Below are positions 8,633 through 17,429 of a stretch of 64,000 nt of DNA, piece after piece. The notes below the pieces were generated by a model. That model had not been told where the DNA came from. It saw only the letters and a list, made by a program, of their open reading frames with translations, and did no database searches. This stretch comes from Streptomyces nodosus (GTDB lineage Bacteria; Actinomycetota; Actinomycetes; Streptomycetales; Streptomycetaceae). The stretch covers positions 372,001 to 436,000 of the forward strand of contig NZ_CP023747.1 in assembly GCF_008704995.1 (NCBI RefSeq). Direction: 5' to 3'. The position numbers and the translations under genes are program-made. The number at the start of each line of letters is the position of its first letter. Within the stretch, counting starts at the first letter, position 1.

Positions 8633-10183
8633 TCAGCCGGGCGGCATCGGCTGATCGTGGTCGTCGGCGAGGGTCTTGCCGGTGAACCGGCCGAGGATGA
8701 CGGCAGTGGGCCCGTCGGCGGTGATCCTGCCGGCTTCCAGGAGGTGGACCGTGTCGGTGTAGCGGGCGACCAGGTGGTGTTCGTGGGACACCACGACCAG
8801 GGTCATCCGGTGTTCGGTGCGCAGGCGGGTGAGGAGGTCCATGATGCCGAAGGCCGTGTCGGCGTCGAGGGCGGAGGTGACCTCGTCGCAGAGCAGGATG
8901 TCCGGCCGGGCAGCGAGAGCACGGGCGATGGAGACCCGCTGGCGCTGGCCGCCGGACAGTTCTCCGGGATAGCGGTCGGCGTGGTCGGCGGGGAGGTCGA
9001 CCTGCGCGAGGAGTTCGGTGACGCGTTCGGGGCGCGCGTGCTTGGGCAGGTCCCCGTGCAGGCGCAGGGGGCGGGTGAGCTGCTGGCCGACGGTGTGCCG
9101 GGGGTTGAGTGCGGCCAGCGGATTCTGCGGGACGAGCTGGATGCGGCGTTGCTGTTCCCGGGTGCGGCGCTGTACGCGGGGCGCCAGGCGGTGGCCGTCG
9201 AGAGTGAGATGCCCCGTGTGGGCGGGGTGGAGACCGGCCACCACGCGCAGCAGTGTGGTCTTGCCGGAGCCCGAGGGCCCGATGACGGCGGTCGCCGAAC
9301 CGGGCGCTGCGGTCAACTCGACCCCGCTCAGGACGGCATGCTGCCGATGGCCGTTGCGGAAGAAGGCGTCGATTGCCCGGGCGGCGATGCCGTCACCTGC
9401 CGGAGGGCTGTCCGAGCCGCTTGCCACGCCGGTGGGCTCGCCTGCACGGGTACGCGGTACGGGGGGCGTCTTGGGGGTGAGGCGGATGGTGTGGTCGGCG
9501 CAGGTTTCGACCAACTGCGGGTCGTGCGTGGCGATGACGACGGCGAGATCGCGGCTGGTGGCGAGGTGGCGCAGCAGGTGGGCGATCTCGTCGCGCACCG
9601 TGTCGTCGAGTCCGGCGGTGGGCTCGTCCAGGAGCAGGATCCTGGGCGTGCGGGCGAGGGCGCGGGCGAGGGCGACGCGGCGTTGCTGGCCGCCGGACAG
9701 GGCGGTGGGCCTGCGGCCGGCGATCCCGGTGTCCACGGGCAGGCGGCACTCGGCCAGCAGCTCCAGGACCTTGTCCTCGCTGGAATCGGTGGCGAGTTCG
9801 GCGACCAGGCGGCGCGCGGTCATGCGCGGGTTGAGGGCGGAGCCGGGGTCCTGGCCGACGTAGGCGACCGTGGTGCGGCGCAGTGTGCGCAGTTCGTCGG
9901 CGGGCAGCCGGTGCGGGGTGCGGCCGAGGACGTCGAGGCTGCCGGTGACGGCGGCGCCTTGGGGAAGGTGGCCGATGAGTGCGCGCAGCAGGGTCGTCTT
10001 GCCGGAGCCGGATGCGCCCATGAGGGTGGTGACCTGTCCGGCGTGTATCTGTGCGGTGGTCTCGGGCAGGAGGACGGGGCCGTCGGGCAGTCGTATGTGA
10101 AGGCCGGACACGGCGATGAGGGGCGCCGAGGACACGGTCTTCGAGGTGGGGGCGGCGGGGTGGGCCGGGGCGAGGTCGCTCAT
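8633..10183 (-). CDS. ABC transporter, double ATP-binding protein (oligopeptide/nickel type)
   Basis: This 516-residue cytoplasmic ATPase has two complete nucleotide-binding domains. Domain 1 has Walker A GASGSGKTT (about 56-64), signature LSGGQQRR and Walker B ILLLDEP. Domain 2 has GPSGSGKTT, LSGGQRQR and ILLCDEVTSALD. It looks like DppD and DppF fused in one chain. It powers the importer formed with the three upstream genes; its ATG at 10183 overlaps the permease stop (ATGA). This is the last gene of the operon that starts at the iron boxes near 13.6 kb. The likely cargo is the metallophore made by the divergent genes. Confidence 0.92.
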   Translation of the reverse strand: MSDLAPAHPAAPTSKTVSSAPLIAVSGLHIRLPDGPVLLPETTAQIHAGQVTTLMGASGSGKTTLLRALIGHLPQGAAVTGSLDVLGRTPHRLPADELRTLRRTTVAYVGQDPGSALNPRMTARRLVAELATDSSEDKVLELLAECRLPVDTGIAGRRPTALSGGQQRRVALARALARTPRILLLDEPTAGLDDTVRDEIAHLLRHLATSRDLAVVIATHDPQLVETCADHTIRLTPKTPPVPRTRAGEPTGVASGSDSPPAGDGIAARAIDAFFRNGHRQHAVLSGVELTAAPGSATAVIGPSGSGKTTLLRVVAGLHPAHTGHLTLDGHRLAPRVQRRTREQQRRIQLVPQNPLAALNPRHTVGQQLTRPLRLHGDLPKHARPERVTELLAQVDLPADHADRYPGELSGGQRQRVSIARALAARPDILLCDEVTSALDADTAFGIMDLLTRLRTEHRMTLVVVSHEHHLVARYTDTVHLLEAGRITADGPTAVILGRFTGKTLADDHDQPMPPG

Positions 10184-11025
10184 GAGCGGGTCACCGCCTT
10201 CGCTGTGGTGCCGGGGGCCAGGGAGAGCGTGACCAGGTTGACGGTGATGGCCAGCAGGGCGATGGCCAGGCTGGGGGCGATCACGGCCCAGGGGTTGAGG
10301 AGGATGCCGGAGGCGTTCTCGCGGACCATCAACGACCAGTCCGAGGCGGGCGGCTGGGGTCCGATCTGGAGGAATCCGGCCATGGAGATGACGTAGACGG
10401 CCTCGACGAACCGGAGTCCGAACAGGGTGAGGACGGTGGCGCGGAGGTTGGGCAGGATCTCGCGCAGCGCGATGTAGGCGGTGGACTCCCCGCGGACCAG
10501 GGCTGCTTCGACGTAGCCGGCCGTGGCGAGGGGGGATGCGGCAGCGGCGACGACCCGCACCGCGTACGGGGTGCCGAGGACGATGGCGGCGGCGATCACC
10601 GCCCAGCGCCCGCCGCCGGGCCACGCGAGCGCGATGAGCATGATGCCCAGCAGGGGCGGCAGGAGGATCGCCACGTCCGCGCTGCGTTCGACCACGCGCC
10701 CCAGCACGGGGCGCAGCACGGCGAGGCAGCCGATGAGCGTGGCGCACGCGGTGGTGACGACGGCGACCAGCAGGGCGCCGGCTATCAGGAGGGTTCCACC
10801 GTGCAAGACGCGGCTCAGCACATCGCGGCCGAGTTGGTCTCCGCCCAGCAGGGCGCCGTCGCCGGAGGTGGCGAACGGTGCGGTGACGGGGGTGTCGACG
10901 GTGTGCGGGGCGATCAGCGGTCCGGCGAGCGCGAGCAGCAGCGGCAGGACGGCGACGAGCACAAGGGCGGTGGTCCTGGCCCGGCGGGAGGGCCGGCGTG
11001 CGGCCACGGGCAGGGCGGCGGTCAT
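10180..11025 (-). CDS. ABC transporter permease (DppC/NikC type)
   Basis: A 281-residue inner-membrane protein with an N-terminal helix and five further helices. It has the LLGGDQLGRDVLSRVLHG segment diagnostic of DppC/OppC/NikC permeases and an EAA-type loop (VEAALVRGESTAYIALREIL) that docks on the ATPase. The ATG at 11025 is preferred over an upstream start because it sits 4 bases inside the preceding permease (ATGA overlap) and gives the usual length. It pairs with the DppB-type permease and the lipoprotein upstream. Confidence 0.92.
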   Translation of the reverse strand: MTAALPVAARRPSRRARTTALVLVAVLPLLLALAGPLIAPHTVDTPVTAPFATSGDGALLGGDQLGRDVLSRVLHGGTLLIAGALLVAVVTTACATLIGCLAVLRPVLGRVVERSADVAILLPPLLGIMLIALAWPGGGRWAVIAAAIVLGTPYAVRVVAAAASPLATAGYVEAALVRGESTAYIALREILPNLRATVLTLFGLRFVEAVYVISMAGFLQIGPQPPASDWSLMVRENASGILLNPWAVIAPSLAIALLAITVNLVTLSLAPGTTAKAVTRS

Positions 11026-12038
11026 GCGCGGACTCCCAGGGTGGCGTGGCGGATGAGGTCGGCGGCCAGCAGCACGAGGCTGATGACGGCGCCCGCGCAC
11101 ATGACGACTCCGGCGATCAGCGGGGTGTCCCGTGCGGCGACCGCGCCGGCCAGGAGGCTACCGATGCCGGGGTAGTTGAACAGGGTCTCCACCACGACCG
11201 CCCCGCCGAAGAGCAGGCCGGTGGAGGTGGCGATACCGGTGGCGATGGCCGGGATCGCGCCGGGCAGCTGGTGGCGCAGCAGGATCCGGCGCGGCGGCAG
11301 TCCGTCGAAGTGCGCGGCTTCGACGTGCGGGGTGGATGCCTGGTCGGCCAGTGCGCCGCGCACGACGCGGCTGTTCCAGCCGGTCTGCGGGATGACCAGG
11401 GCGAGGACCGGCATGATCAGCATGGTCCAGGTCGCGGGCCTGCCGTCCCCTCCGGTCACGGTGACCGCGGGCAGCCAGCCCGTCCACAGGGACAGCACCA
11501 GCAGCAGCACGGCCGAGACCACGAATTCCGGCACCGCGAACGCGGCAGTCGAGGTGTGGGAGATGATGCGGTCGGTCAGGCGCCCGGGGCGTGAGGCGGC
11601 CCAGCACCCCAGGAGCAGGGACAGCACGACGGTGATCACGAAGGCGCTGACCGCGAGGACCAGGGTGTTGGGCAGCGGGTCGGCGAGCAGTTCGGTGACC
11701 TTCTGCCCGCGGGCGGAGGTGCCGAGGTCTCCGGCTGGCAGCGCGGTCATCCAGTGGGCGAACCGTGCCCACACCGGCCGGTCCAGGCCCAGCAGATGAC
11801 GGCGCTCGGCGAGGTCGGCGGCGCTCTCCCCGCGTTCGGAGGAGGCGCTGGCCGCGTCGCCCGGCAGCAGCTCGACGGCCGCAAACACCAGTGCGAGCAA
11901 CGCGATGAGCATCAGCGCCCGGCGCGCGACGGTCCCCACGACACGCCAGGCGATGTTCCCGGCCCGGCGCGCGGTGACCGCCCCCGCGCTGGGGGCGGTC
12001 ACCGGGCCGGTCCTGGCCGTCTGGCTCAACGCAGCCAC
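11022..12038 (-). CDS. ABC transporter permease (DppB/NikB type)
   Basis: About 338 residues with six predicted membrane helices. Typical DppB features are LLPGDAAS near the start of the periplasmic loop, LGLDRPVWARFAHWM, GDLGTS, and the C-terminal VVVETLFNYPGIGSLLAGAV with the EAA-like segment HVEAAHFDGLPPRRILLRHQ before it. The start is uncertain: GTG at 12038 and TTG at 12029 both overlap the end of the lipoprotein gene (stop 12026-12028), and neither has a well-spaced ribosome site. Translation is therefore probably coupled to the upstream gene. It forms the membrane channel with the DppC-type permease. Confidence 0.88.
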   Translation of the reverse strand: MAALSQTARTGPVTAPSAGAVTARRAGNIAWRVVGTVARRALMLIALLALVFAAVELLPGDAASASSERGESAADLAERRHLLGLDRPVWARFAHWMTALPAGDLGTSARGQKVTELLADPLPNTLVLAVSAFVITVVLSLLLGCWAASRPGRLTDRIISHTSTAAFAVPEFVVSAVLLLVLSLWTGWLPAVTVTGGDGRPATWTMLIMPVLALVIPQTGWNSRVVRGALADQASTPHVEAAHFDGLPPRRILLRHQLPGAIPAIATGIATSTGLLFGGAVVVETLFNYPGIGSLLAGAVAARDTPLIAGVVMCAGAVISLVLLAADLIRHATLGVRA

Positions 12039-13582
12039 ACGCCTTCGAGCTGGACGCGGCCGTAGCCGGGCAGCCTGGGCAGGTTCTGCACCTTGGCCGC
12101 TGCCAGGTCGATACCGTCGGCCATGCCCCACAGCAGGTATCCGGAGCGGTCGTGCTCGATCTGCTGGAGTTCCTTCAGCGCCGCGGCACGCTTCTTCGGG
12201 TCACTGCTGCCGATGACCTTGCGGTAGGCGGCGTCGAACCCGGCATCGTCCCATCCGGCCTCGTTCTGGCCCGCCTCGCTCACCATGGTCTTGGAGGCGA
12301 AGAACACGACCGAGTCGTTCGTCCCCCAGTAGGTGGTGTAGAAGTCGCCGGCCTTCCAGGTCTTCTCCCAGAACGCGCCGGACTCCTGCTTGACGACCTT
12401 GATCTTGATGCCGGCCTCGCGGGCCTGGTTGGCGAACAGGGTGGCGGAGTCGGCGAGCCCGGAGATGTCCTCGGTGGTGACCAGCTCGTAGGTCTTGGAC
12501 AGGTCGAAGCCCGCGTCCCTCAGCAGTTGCTTGGCCTTGGTGAGGTCGCGCTTGCGCTGCGGAATGTCCTTGGCGTAGTCCGGGTCACCGGTGCCCAGGA
12601 TGTCGTTGGCGACCGTGCCGTATCCGGACAGGACCTGCTTGACCATCGCCTCACGGTCCACGACCAGGCGCATCGCTTCTCGCACCCGCTCGTCCGCGAA
12701 CGGGCTGCCCTTCGCGGTGCGCATGACAATCGGCATCGCCATGTCGTCGGGGCGGCGCAGCACCTGGACATCCTTGCGGGACTCGGCGGTGCGGGCGGCC
12801 ACCGCGCCGGCGTTGGAGGCGAGGTCGATCTGCCCGGCCAGCAGGGCGTTCGTCATCGCCTGGGGGGTCTCGAACATCGTGACCTCGATCGCGTCGAGAT
12901 GCACGTCGGGCCCGTACCACTTGTCGTTGCGCACCAGGCGGGCGTTGCCGCCCCGGAACCAGTCCAGTTTGAACGGGCCGGTGCCGGGCGCCTTGTCGAT
13001 GTCCGCGTCTTTGGTGTCCTTCTTCATCACGAAGGAGGAGAAGCGGGTCATGAGGGGGAAGTCGGCGTTGGCGTAGTCGGAGACGACCACGACCGCGTCC
13101 GTGCCCTTGGCGCTGATGTTCTTGGCCTGGATGCCGGGCAGACGGGCAGCGCCGGAGGGAGTGTTGCGCAGCCGTTTGAGCGACCACACCACGTCGTCAG
13201 CCGTCACCGGTGTGCCGTCGTGGAACGCCGCGCCCTTGGCTATCTTGAACGTCCATGTCTTCAGGTCCGCCGACGGCTCCCATGAGGCGGCGAGCCGCGG
13301 AGCGGTGTTGGTCTCGGCGCCCGGGATCGTGAGGGTGTCGAAGAGGAGCGCGAGGATCAGATAGTCGCTCTCGTTGGCCTGGGTCCCGTGCGGGTCACGC
13401 GTGATCGCGCTCGCGTGCCCCAGTGCCCCGACACGCAGCGTGCCTCCGGTGCGCGGTTTGCCGGCCGCACCAGAGCCTCCGGTCGCCTCGGAGTCCTCAC
13501 TGCCGCCGCTGCAGGCCGCGAGAAGCCCAGCCACTCCGATGCCGGTGCCGGCCCACAGCAGCTGTCGTCTGGTGACGCTCAC
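12026..13582 (-). CDS. Substrate-binding lipoprotein of oligopeptide/nickel ABC family (SBP_bac_5)
   Basis: This 518-residue protein has a twin-arginine-like start (VTRRQLLWAG), a lipobox LLAAC at about residues 20-24 and the SBP_bac_5 fold. Landmarks are YLILALLFDTLTI, LAASWEPSADLKTWTFKI (the WxxSxDxxxxTFxL family signature), FHDGTPVTADDVVWSLKRL and FADERVREAMRLVVDREAMV. It captures substrate outside the membrane for the two permeases downstream. Relatives bind peptides, nickel or metal-opine complexes. The iron boxes upstream and the divergent biosynthetic genes suggest a metal-metallophore complex as ligand. Confidence 0.9.
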   Translation of the reverse strand: MSVTRRQLLWAGTGIGVAGLLAACSGGSEDSEATGGSGAAGKPRTGGTLRVGALGHASAITRDPHGTQANESDYLILALLFDTLTIPGAETNTAPRLAASWEPSADLKTWTFKIAKGAAFHDGTPVTADDVVWSLKRLRNTPSGAARLPGIQAKNISAKGTDAVVVVSDYANADFPLMTRFSSFVMKKDTKDADIDKAPGTGPFKLDWFRGGNARLVRNDKWYGPDVHLDAIEVTMFETPQAMTNALLAGQIDLASNAGAVAARTAESRKDVQVLRRPDDMAMPIVMRTAKGSPFADERVREAMRLVVDREAMVKQVLSGYGTVANDILGTGDPDYAKDIPQRKRDLTKAKQLLRDAGFDLSKTYELVTTEDISGLADSATLFANQAREAGIKIKVVKQESGAFWEKTWKAGDFYTTYWGTNDSVVFFASKTMVSEAGQNEAGWDDAGFDAAYRKVIGSSDPKKRAAALKELQQIEHDRSGYLLWGMADGIDLAAAKVQNLPRLPGYGRVQLEGVWLR

Positions 13583-13618
13583 GTCTGATCCTCGTCTCAG
13601 GTAAGCAGTTGGTCGTTC

Positions 13619-13637
13619 TTAGGGTTACCTAACCGAA
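13619..13637. promoter_or_regulatory. Iron box (DtxR/DmdR/IdeR-like operator), importer side
   Basis: TTAGGGTTACCTAACCGAA matches 14 of 19 positions of the actinobacterial iron-box consensus (TTAGGTTAGGCTAACCTAA). It lies 37 bases before the lipoprotein start, where a bound repressor would block the leftward promoter. Confidence 0.7.
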
Positions 13638-13768
13638 GTCAGCCAGACTTCGCAAGCCACCCTCACCGTCTCCAAAGGCCGCCGGAACCGGCTGCGGCGT
13701 CCCCGATTTGCCTGGTCAGAGCCATACTTGACGGGCACTCAGGACATGGTGGGATCGCCTCAAAACGG

Positions 13769-13786
13769 GACTACGTTGATGTAGTC
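13769..13786. promoter_or_regulatory. Inverted repeat GACTAC-N6-GTAGTC in the divergent promoter region
   Basis: Perfect 6-base arms just upstream of the second iron box. It could be an operator for a second regulator or part of a promoter. No regulator is encoded in the cluster itself. Confidence 0.35.
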
Positions 13787-13797
13787 AATCACACTGG

Positions 13798-13816
13798 TTA
13801 GGGTTGCCTTACCAGA
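13798..13816. promoter_or_regulatory. Iron box (DtxR/DmdR/IdeR-like operator), biosynthesis side
   Basis: TTAGGGTTGCCTTACCAGA matches 13 of 19 consensus positions and shares the core TTAGGGTTRCCTWACC with the box at 13619. It lies 164 bases before the hydroxylase start, facing the rightward biosynthetic operon. Confidence 0.6.
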
Positions 13817-13898
13817 ACGGCCTTGTTACGTTCCTGGTGTCCGGCGGCGCCCCGAGCCGCGCAGTGCCCGACCTTTTTGCGTTCGCTTCCCCCCGCTT

Positions 13899-13911
13899 CC
13901 CCCCCCCCCCC
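13899..13911 (+). repeat. Homopolymer tract of 13 C in the leader of the biosynthetic operon
   Basis: An uninterrupted run of 13 C, 69 bases before the hydroxylase start. Tracts this long are prone to slipped-strand length change. It could alter leader or promoter spacing, or be a sequencing hazard. Confidence 0.6.
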
Positions 13912-13979
13912 GCTTTCGAGCCGGTGCGGCGATGCCGCATGCCCGCGCTTCGATTCGTCATGCCCTGGAAGGTGCCACC

Positions 13980-14993
13980 GTGCCCACCTGCCCTGCCCCG
14001 GTACGCCCTCTCGACGATGCCGCCGCAGCCGAACTGACCACCACCGCAGCCAAGTTGCTGGCCGATCACAGCCGTGCGACCTCCCTCGAACTGCTCGCCG
14101 CCCTGCCCGAGGCGTGCGCACGGCTCTCCGACTCGGTGCGCCACGCACTGCGTCCGGTGGACACCCCCGACGGGCTGTTCGTCCTGCGTGGTCTGCACCC
14201 GGACGACGCCGCGCTCGGCCCGACGCCCGGCCACTGGTCGAGCGTCGGCGACGCCGGCGCCCTGTGGGACGTGGTCCTGCTGCTCGTCTCCTCGCTGATG
14301 GGCACCCCGATCGCCTGGGAGGGCCAGCAGGACGGCCGGTTCGTCCACAACATCGTTCCCTCGCCCGGCCATGAGAGCGAGCAGACCGGCGCCTCCAGCG
14401 ACGTGCTGCTCACCCCGCACACCGAGGACGCCTTCCACCCGGGCCGCGCCCACCTGCTCCTGCTGTGCTGCATGCGCAACCACGACCACATCGCCACCAC
14501 CGCGGCCAGCATCCGCCGCACCGCCCTCGCGCCGGCGGACGTGGAACAGCTCGAGCGGCCGGCCGTGCCGATCCTGCCCGACGACGCCTACGAGGAAGCG
14601 CAGCGGTACGCCGGCCGTCCCGCCCCGGTGCCGGCCCTGTTCGACACCCCCGAGGGTCTGACTCTGCGGTTCGACCCCGCCTACACCCCGCTGGCCGAGG
14701 CGGACGCCGAGTGGCGCGAGGCGTACCGGCGGCTGGAGGACGAGTTGGCCCGTGTCTCGGTGGCGGTGAGTCTGGAGCCGGGCGACGTCCTGGTCGTGGA
14801 CAACGACATCGTCGTCCACGGGCGGGTTCCCTTCACGGCGCGCTACGACGGCACCGACCGCTGGCTCAAGCGCGCCTCCGTCCGCGTCGAGGACCGCCCG
14901 ACCCGTCCATCGGCCGAGCGTGACGAGCACGGCTACGGGCAGACGGCTCTGACCGCCTGGACCGCCTCACCGGCCTGTTCCATCCGACGCTGA
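13980..14993 (+). CDS. Fe(II)/2-oxoglutarate-dependent amino acid hydroxylase (TauD; VioC/AsnO-like)
   Basis: A 337-residue non-heme iron oxygenase of the clavaminate synthase/arginine beta-hydroxylase group. The first iron ligands are in LTPHTEDAFHPGRAHLLLLC (His147 and Glu149) and the distal His is in VVDNDIVVHGRVPFTARYDG, followed by RWLKR, which supplies the Arg for 2-oxoglutarate. Relatives hydroxylate the beta carbon of free Arg, Asn or other amino acids. The GTG at 13980 is chosen because GGAAGG lies 7 bases upstream; the earlier ATG at 13932 lacks a site. It is the first gene of the iron-box-linked operon and may make a beta-hydroxy acid ligand for metal. Confidence 0.88.
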   Translation: MPTCPAPVRPLDDAAAAELTTTAAKLLADHSRATSLELLAALPEACARLSDSVRHALRPVDTPDGLFVLRGLHPDDAALGPTPGHWSSVGDAGALWDVVLLLVSSLMGTPIAWEGQQDGRFVHNIVPSPGHESEQTGASSDVLLTPHTEDAFHPGRAHLLLLCCMRNHDHIATTAASIRRTALAPADVEQLERPAVPILPDDAYEEAQRYAGRPAPVPALFDTPEGLTLRFDPAYTPLAEADAEWREAYRRLEDELARVSVAVSLEPGDVLVVDNDIVVHGRVPFTARYDGTDRWLKRASVRVEDRPTRPSAERDEHGYGQTALTAWTASPACSIRR

Positions 14994-15015
14994 ACCACTT
15001 TCGAAGGGGCCCTTC

Positions 15016-16005
15016 ATGGACCGGGACGACACCACCCTGCGCGTACTGTCCACCAGCGATCTTGCCGGTCTGGACATCTCCCTGACCGACGTCGTCGACA
15101 CCGTCGAGCAGGCTTACCGCACCCTGGCGGCAGGCAAGTCGGACAACCCACGCAAGCTCACCGTCAAGCCAGCCGACGGTCACTCCGTCGCGTACGCGAT
15201 GCTCGGCCGCGACGGCGTCCGCGATGTTGTCGCGATCAAGACCTCGTACAAGCATGGGCTGCGCGAGAGCCGCGAACAGCAGCATTACTACACGACCCTG
15301 ACCATCTACGACGACGTCACCGGCCTGCCGGTCGCGATGATGGACTGCTCCCGCATCGGTTCCCTGCGCACTCCCGCCGTCTCCGCGCTCCTGGCCCGCG
15401 AATGCGCCGCCCCGGATGCCTCGACCGCGCTGGTGATCGGCACCGGCACCCAGGGCCGTCTCGCGCTGCCGTTCCTGCTGACCACCCTGCCGAAGCTGGA
15501 CCGCCTGCTGCTGTCCGGAACCCACCCCGACGGCATCGCAGCCGTCCGCGCCGAACTCGCCCGCCACTTCCCCGACCGGCAGGTGGAACTGGTCACCGAC
15601 CTGAAGGCCGCCGCCCGTGACGCCGACGTGGTCGTCGCGACCGCCGGCGCGCACACGCTCGCCGCCGTCGAAGCCGACTGGCTGCGGCCCGGCGCGACGG
15701 CGATCCTCGTCGGCCACGGCCTGGCTCCCTCCACCCTGCACCACGCCGACCGGGTCATCGCCACCAGCGAGGCCCAGATGCAGGTCACCGGCACCGACAT
15801 GGCGGACGCCGACGGCAAACTGCCCGCCGTGGACCTGGAGCTGCCGGCCGTCGTCTCCGGCGTCTCCAGGGCGCGCACCGCGGCCGATCAGCGCATCTTC
15901 GCCTACAACAGCGGCCTGGTCGTGACCGACATCGCCCTGGGGCACCGCTTCGCGCAGCTCGCCCTCGACCAGGGCCTGGGAACGGAGATATCGCTGTGGA
16001 AGTAG
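15016..16005 (+). CDS. Ornithine cyclodeaminase/mu-crystallin family dehydrogenase, SbnB-like
   Basis: This 329-residue protein has an ornithine cyclodeaminase/mu-crystallin fold with an NAD-binding loop at IGTGTQGRLALP (about 141-152) and family blocks DVVAIKTSYKHG, YDDVTGLPVAMMDCSRIGSL (about 98-117) and RTPAVSALLA. In staphyloferrin B synthesis SbnB oxidatively cleaves the SbnA product to release L-2,3-diaminopropionate. With the SbnA-like gene downstream, the same two-step route is likely here. GAAGGGG lies 6 bases before the ATG, 22 bases after the hydroxylase. A simple cyclodeaminase role is less likely given the context. Confidence 0.85.
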   Translation: MDRDDTTLRVLSTSDLAGLDISLTDVVDTVEQAYRTLAAGKSDNPRKLTVKPADGHSVAYAMLGRDGVRDVVAIKTSYKHGLRESREQQHYYTTLTIYDDVTGLPVAMMDCSRIGSLRTPAVSALLARECAAPDASTALVIGTGTQGRLALPFLLTTLPKLDRLLLSGTHPDGIAAVRAELARHFPDRQVELVTDLKAAARDADVVVATAGAHTLAAVEADWLRPGATAILVGHGLAPSTLHHADRVIATSEAQMQVTGTDMADADGKLPAVDLELPAVVSGVSRARTAADQRIFAYNSGLVVTDIALGHRFAQLALDQGLGTEISLWK

Positions 16006-17375
16006 ACACTGCCGCCTCCTGGCCGACGCTTCGCGCCCTGCCCAGCCCGGCCACGACTCCGGTCGTCGCCAGCGGACTTGCGGCCGAACTCGCCTACGCG
16101 CTGGGCGGCCCGTTCCACTTCCTGCTGCCCGACGCGTTCACCGCCAATCTCGTCGCGATGCAGGATGCCCTCACCCAGGCAGGGGTGGACGGGTTCGTCT
16201 ATTACGCGAAGAAGGCCAACAAGGCCGCCGTCTTCGTCGAACGCGCCGCCGCCGGCGGAGCCGGCGTCGATGTCGCCTCCGTCGCCGAACTGCGTGAAGC
16301 CCTCGGCCACGGGGTACGCGGCGAACACCTCATGGTGACCGGCCCGGCCAAGGACCCCGCTCTGCTGCGCCTGGCCGTCACCCACAGCGCGACCATCGCC
16401 GTGGACGCTCTCGACGAGTTGGACCGGGTGATCTCCCTGGCCCTCACGGGCCGCGTGCGTCCGGCCCGCGTGCTGCTGCGCGTCCTGCCCGGCACCCAGC
16501 CGCACTCCCGGTTCGGGATGAACGAAGGCGAACTGACCACCGCCCTCAAGCGGTGCCTTCAGGCCGGGGACGCGATCCGCATGGAGGGCTTCAGCTTCCA
16601 CCTGTCCGGCTACGACCTGCAGCCCCGCGCGGACCTCGCCGCCCGCCTCGTCGACCTGTGCCTGACCGCCCGGCTCCAAGGGCTGGAGGCCGGCCGGATC
16701 TCCATCGGCGGTGGCCTGCCCGTCAGTTACACCGACGCCGGCAGCTGGCACACCTTCCTCGCCGCCCAGCGTCCCGCCCACTACCACGCCCGCAAAACCT
16801 TCCGGACCGGCGACTTCTACCCGTATCACTCGCCCGTGTCCGGCGCGGACGCCCTGGCGGCCCTCCTGGCGAGCCACCCGGAGAACACCGACAGCACGCT
16901 GGCGGACCTGATCGGGGACGCGGGGATCGAGCTGCTCCTCGAACCCGGCCGCGCCCTGCTCGACCAGACCGGCGCCACCGTCTTCCGCGTCCAGGGCGTC
17001 AAGGACCGGGACAGCTACCGGATCGTGACCGTCGACGGCACCAGCCTGAGCCTGTCCGAGCAGTGGTTCAACAGCGAATACCTGCCCGACCCTCAGCTCA
17101 TCCCCCAGGACCAGCCCGCCCCTGCGCCCGCCGGGGTGTTCCCGGCCAGCGTGGGCGCCGCGACCTGCCTGGAATCGGACATGCTCACCTGGCGCAAGAT
17201 CGCCTTCCCGCACCCGCCACGCGTAGGGGACCTGCTGCTCTACCCGAACACGGCCGGCTACCAGATGGACTCCAACGAATCTCCCTTCCACGACCTGCCG
17301 CTGCCGCCCAAAGTCGTCATCGACCGCATCGACCGCCCCCGGCCACGCTGGCGCCTCGACCGCCACTTCACCTGA
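15996..17375 (+). CDS. PLP-dependent decarboxylase, fold type III (diaminopimelate/ornithine decarboxylase family; SbnH-like)
   Basis: This 459-residue enzyme has a TIM-barrel PLP domain and a C-terminal beta domain. The PLP lysine is in YYAKKANK (Lys72). Other markers are FSFHLSGYD, GRISIGGGLP, LLLEPGRALLDQTG, and near the C-terminus TCLESDMLTW, the partner-subunit Cys motif of the family. Such enzymes decarboxylate basic amino acids or amino-acid conjugates; SbnH acts on a citryl-diaminopropionate intermediate. It overlaps the previous gene by 10 bases, so translation is coupled. The likely job is to convert a diaminopropionate-containing intermediate to an ethylenediamine unit. Confidence 0.85.
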   Translation: MEVDTAASWPTLRALPSPATTPVVASGLAAELAYALGGPFHFLLPDAFTANLVAMQDALTQAGVDGFVYYAKKANKAAVFVERAAAGGAGVDVASVAELREALGHGVRGEHLMVTGPAKDPALLRLAVTHSATIAVDALDELDRVISLALTGRVRPARVLLRVLPGTQPHSRFGMNEGELTTALKRCLQAGDAIRMEGFSFHLSGYDLQPRADLAARLVDLCLTARLQGLEAGRISIGGGLPVSYTDAGSWHTFLAAQRPAHYHARKTFRTGDFYPYHSPVSGADALAALLASHPENTDSTLADLIGDAGIELLLEPGRALLDQTGATVFRVQGVKDRDSYRIVTVDGTSLSLSEQWFNSEYLPDPQLIPQDQPAPAPAGVFPASVGAATCLESDMLTWRKIAFPHPPRVGDLLLYPNTAGYQMDSNESPFHDLPLPPKVVIDRIDRPRPRWRLDRHFT

Positions 17376-17429
17376 CCACCGACACCGGCACACCCGTCGC
17401 TTCGCCGTCCCCCTCACAGGAGTCTTCTG

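Noticed and set aside
8627..10396. A 589-codon plus-strand open frame
   Set aside because: Antisense to the double ATPase gene, which has two full sets of ABC motifs on the minus strand.
13619..13816. Zinc (Zur) control of the metallophore locus, by analogy with EDDS
   Set aside because: The visible boxes match the DtxR/DmdR iron consensus and not the Zur consensus (TGAAAATGATTTTCA-like). Product identity with EDDS is also not claimed because I cannot align the genes.
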